From: Rhea pennata
Taxonomy: Eukaryota > Chordata > Aves > Rheiformes > Rheidae
Assembly: GCF_028389875.1 (NCBI RefSeq)
Contig: NC_084668.1
Location: 24,314,993-24,378,992, forward strand
Direction of reading: 5' to 3'
Length of the DNA stretch: 64,000 nt
The stretch's first letter is position 1. The number at the start of each line of letters is the position of its first letter. Below, piece after piece: positions 63,001 to 64,000 of this stretch. The translations under genes were made by a program, and so were the position numbers. The notes beneath the pieces were generated by a model. That model saw only the letters and a program-made list of their open reading frames with translations. It searched no databases and was not told the origin of the DNA.

Positions 63001-64000
63001 AGAAAAGAGTTCACAAAAGCAAGCAGAAAAAACTTCTAAAAGGTGAAGCATGAAATAATTTACAGAATACAGCCTATAGTAAAGGCAAATAATAAAACCT
63101 AATGTAAAGAGATCATTGACAGGATGTAACTGATGGAAATGTTCTCTTAAATAAAAAATTTGAAGAATAATACTTAAATAAAATGAAGTTATATTCAACC
63201 ATTTTAAAAGAGAAATAAATATAGGAACTGGGCTGTATCAAGGAAAGTCAAAGTAGACTTTTCTTGCACAGAAGTTCATCTACAGAAACCTGAGAATTAT
63301 GAACATAAATCAGAGTAAAAAAATATTTTCAAGATATGTATGCACTGCTAAAGAGTTTCCTTTCTTAAAAACCTTTAAATTTACACAGTTTTTGTTTGTG
63401 TTTTCACATTGAAAATAATTTATACTTAAGAAAACTAATAGCTGTTAAAAGAAGCTAAGATTTCTTATGCAAAACAATACAATAAAATTTTTAAGTTGTT
63501 TTAGTATTAACTTACTTTTGAAAGAATGACACCTCAGTAAATTCAGCAGAGCAGGGTATTTAGATATTAACAAAATATGAACTGCTAAACCCTACTATGT
63601 AGTCTATAAAACTGTACACTAAGGTAAAACTCTAAACTTATTAAATACAATGTAAGTAATCATGGGTCATTACTGCCCACTATGCTGATCAGCTCTGTTA
63701 GCCTGTCAAGTGTAGAATTATTAAAGAAATACAGGATTGATTAATGTTTTCACATAAAGTACAGTTTAATTATTTCTCTGACATTCAATTTTCTTTACAA
63801 GTCATTCTGTTCTTCACAGTTAACAGTTTTGCTTTTGGCAGGCTAAGAAATTTCTTTTACTTGAATTCACTAAGCTTAGAAATCTTGAAATCTAAAGCTT
63901 TTTTCATATTAAACATATTTTAAAAACAGAATAAAAGTTTAGATGCAATTACAGGCCTAAACAATGCACCTGGACAAATATCATAATATTTTATATTTTC
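60021..64000 (-). other. ATF2: ATF2 intron upstream of the zipper exon, partial
   Basis: AT-rich sequence containing an old MIR-type SINE at 60,655-60,830. The exon encoding the basic region and start of the zipper was not found before the right edge, so this intron exceeds 3.9 kb. Confidence 0.85.
60655..60830 (+). mobile_element. Ancient CORE-SINE (MIR/MIR3-like), diverged
   Basis: The stretch GAGTGACCTTGAGCAAGGTC, then TTTGTGCTTC and CCCATTTGTAAAATGGAGGA, follows the MIR core and its downstream body. The end (GTAAAGCACTTTGGTATCTA, then GGATGAAGAAGCACTACATA and AATGCATTA) resembles the L2-type tail of MIR3/Ther1-class elements. It lies in an ATF2 intron, antisense to the gene. These families are abundant in mammals and sparse but present in birds and reptiles, where copies date to early amniotes. 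Confidence 0.8.

Larger units (their letters stand above)
52140..64000 (-). other. ATF2: ATF2 gene, 3' part (continues beyond the right edge)
   Basis: The last two coding exons and presumed 3' UTR of ATF2 lie on the minus strand. The product is a CRE-binding bZIP transcription factor that dimerises with JUN family members and is activated by JNK and p38 at its N-terminus. The window encodes the second half of the leucine zipper through the C-terminus, about 110 residues. The preceding exon (basic region and start of the zipper) was sought in 60,021-64,000 and not found. The order ATF2 then CHN1, both minus, agrees with human 2q31. Confidence 0.92.

Noticed and set aside
60021..64000. ATF2 exon for the basic region and start of the zipper
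   Set aside because: Searched for the VWVQSLEKKAEDLSSLNGQ coding pattern on the minus strand and did not find it; it should lie beyond the window.
1..64000. CRISPR arrays, operons, prophage or other prokaryotic systems
   Set aside because: No regularly spaced direct repeats, ribosome-binding sites or dense coding. The DNA is clearly vertebrate.

Overview
The window is vertebrate nuclear DNA: AT-rich, mostly non-coding, with small exons bounded by GT/AG splice sites, one large CpG island and no prokaryotic-style gene packing. A SINE at 42.18-42.32 kb has a tRNA-Ile-like head joined to a CR1 LINE 3' tail. That architecture is known from passerine birds (TguSINE1-type), so the source is most likely a songbird or related passerine. 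This assignment is an inference from one element plus generally low repeat content.

Two genes are supported, both on the minus strand and in the order of the human chromosome 2q31 region. (1) CHN1 (alpha2-chimaerin, a Rac GTPase-activating protein of neurons) occupies the left half. Coding exon 1 is at 31,236-31,254 inside the CpG island, exon 2 at 10,411-10,449 and exon 3 at 6,404-6,459. Together they give an unbroken 38-residue N-terminus with matching splice phases. The SH2, C1 and RacGAP exons lie beyond position 1. (2) ATF2 (a bZIP CRE-binding transcription factor) occupies the right end. The leucine-zipper exon is at 59,915-60,020 and the last coding exon at 54,575-54,801, followed by a presumed 3' UTR of about 2.4 kb. 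Earlier ATF2 exons lie beyond 64,000.

Layout: 1-31,235 is CHN1 introns 3 (partial), 2 and 1, with exons 3 and 2. 30.78-32.06 kb is the CHN1 CpG-island promoter, with RFX X-box and YY1 motifs. About 32.06-52.15 kb is the intergenic spacer, with a second CpG patch at 34.85-35.09 kb carrying a hexanucleotide tandem repeat, a full palindromic CRE nearby, and the SINE. 52.15-54.57 kb is the presumed ATF2 3' UTR. 54.8-64 kb is ATF2 introns, including an old MIR-type CORE-SINE at about 60.65-60.83 kb.

I found no dramatic undescribed system. The points most worth checking are the RFX and CRE motifs around CHN1, the two adjacent hairpins at 28.66-28.75 kb, the 247-codon ORF antisense to CHN1 intron 1, the tandem splice acceptor of the last ATF2 exon, and the ancient SINE in the ATF2 intron. 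Everything was read by eye; no alignment or database search was run.
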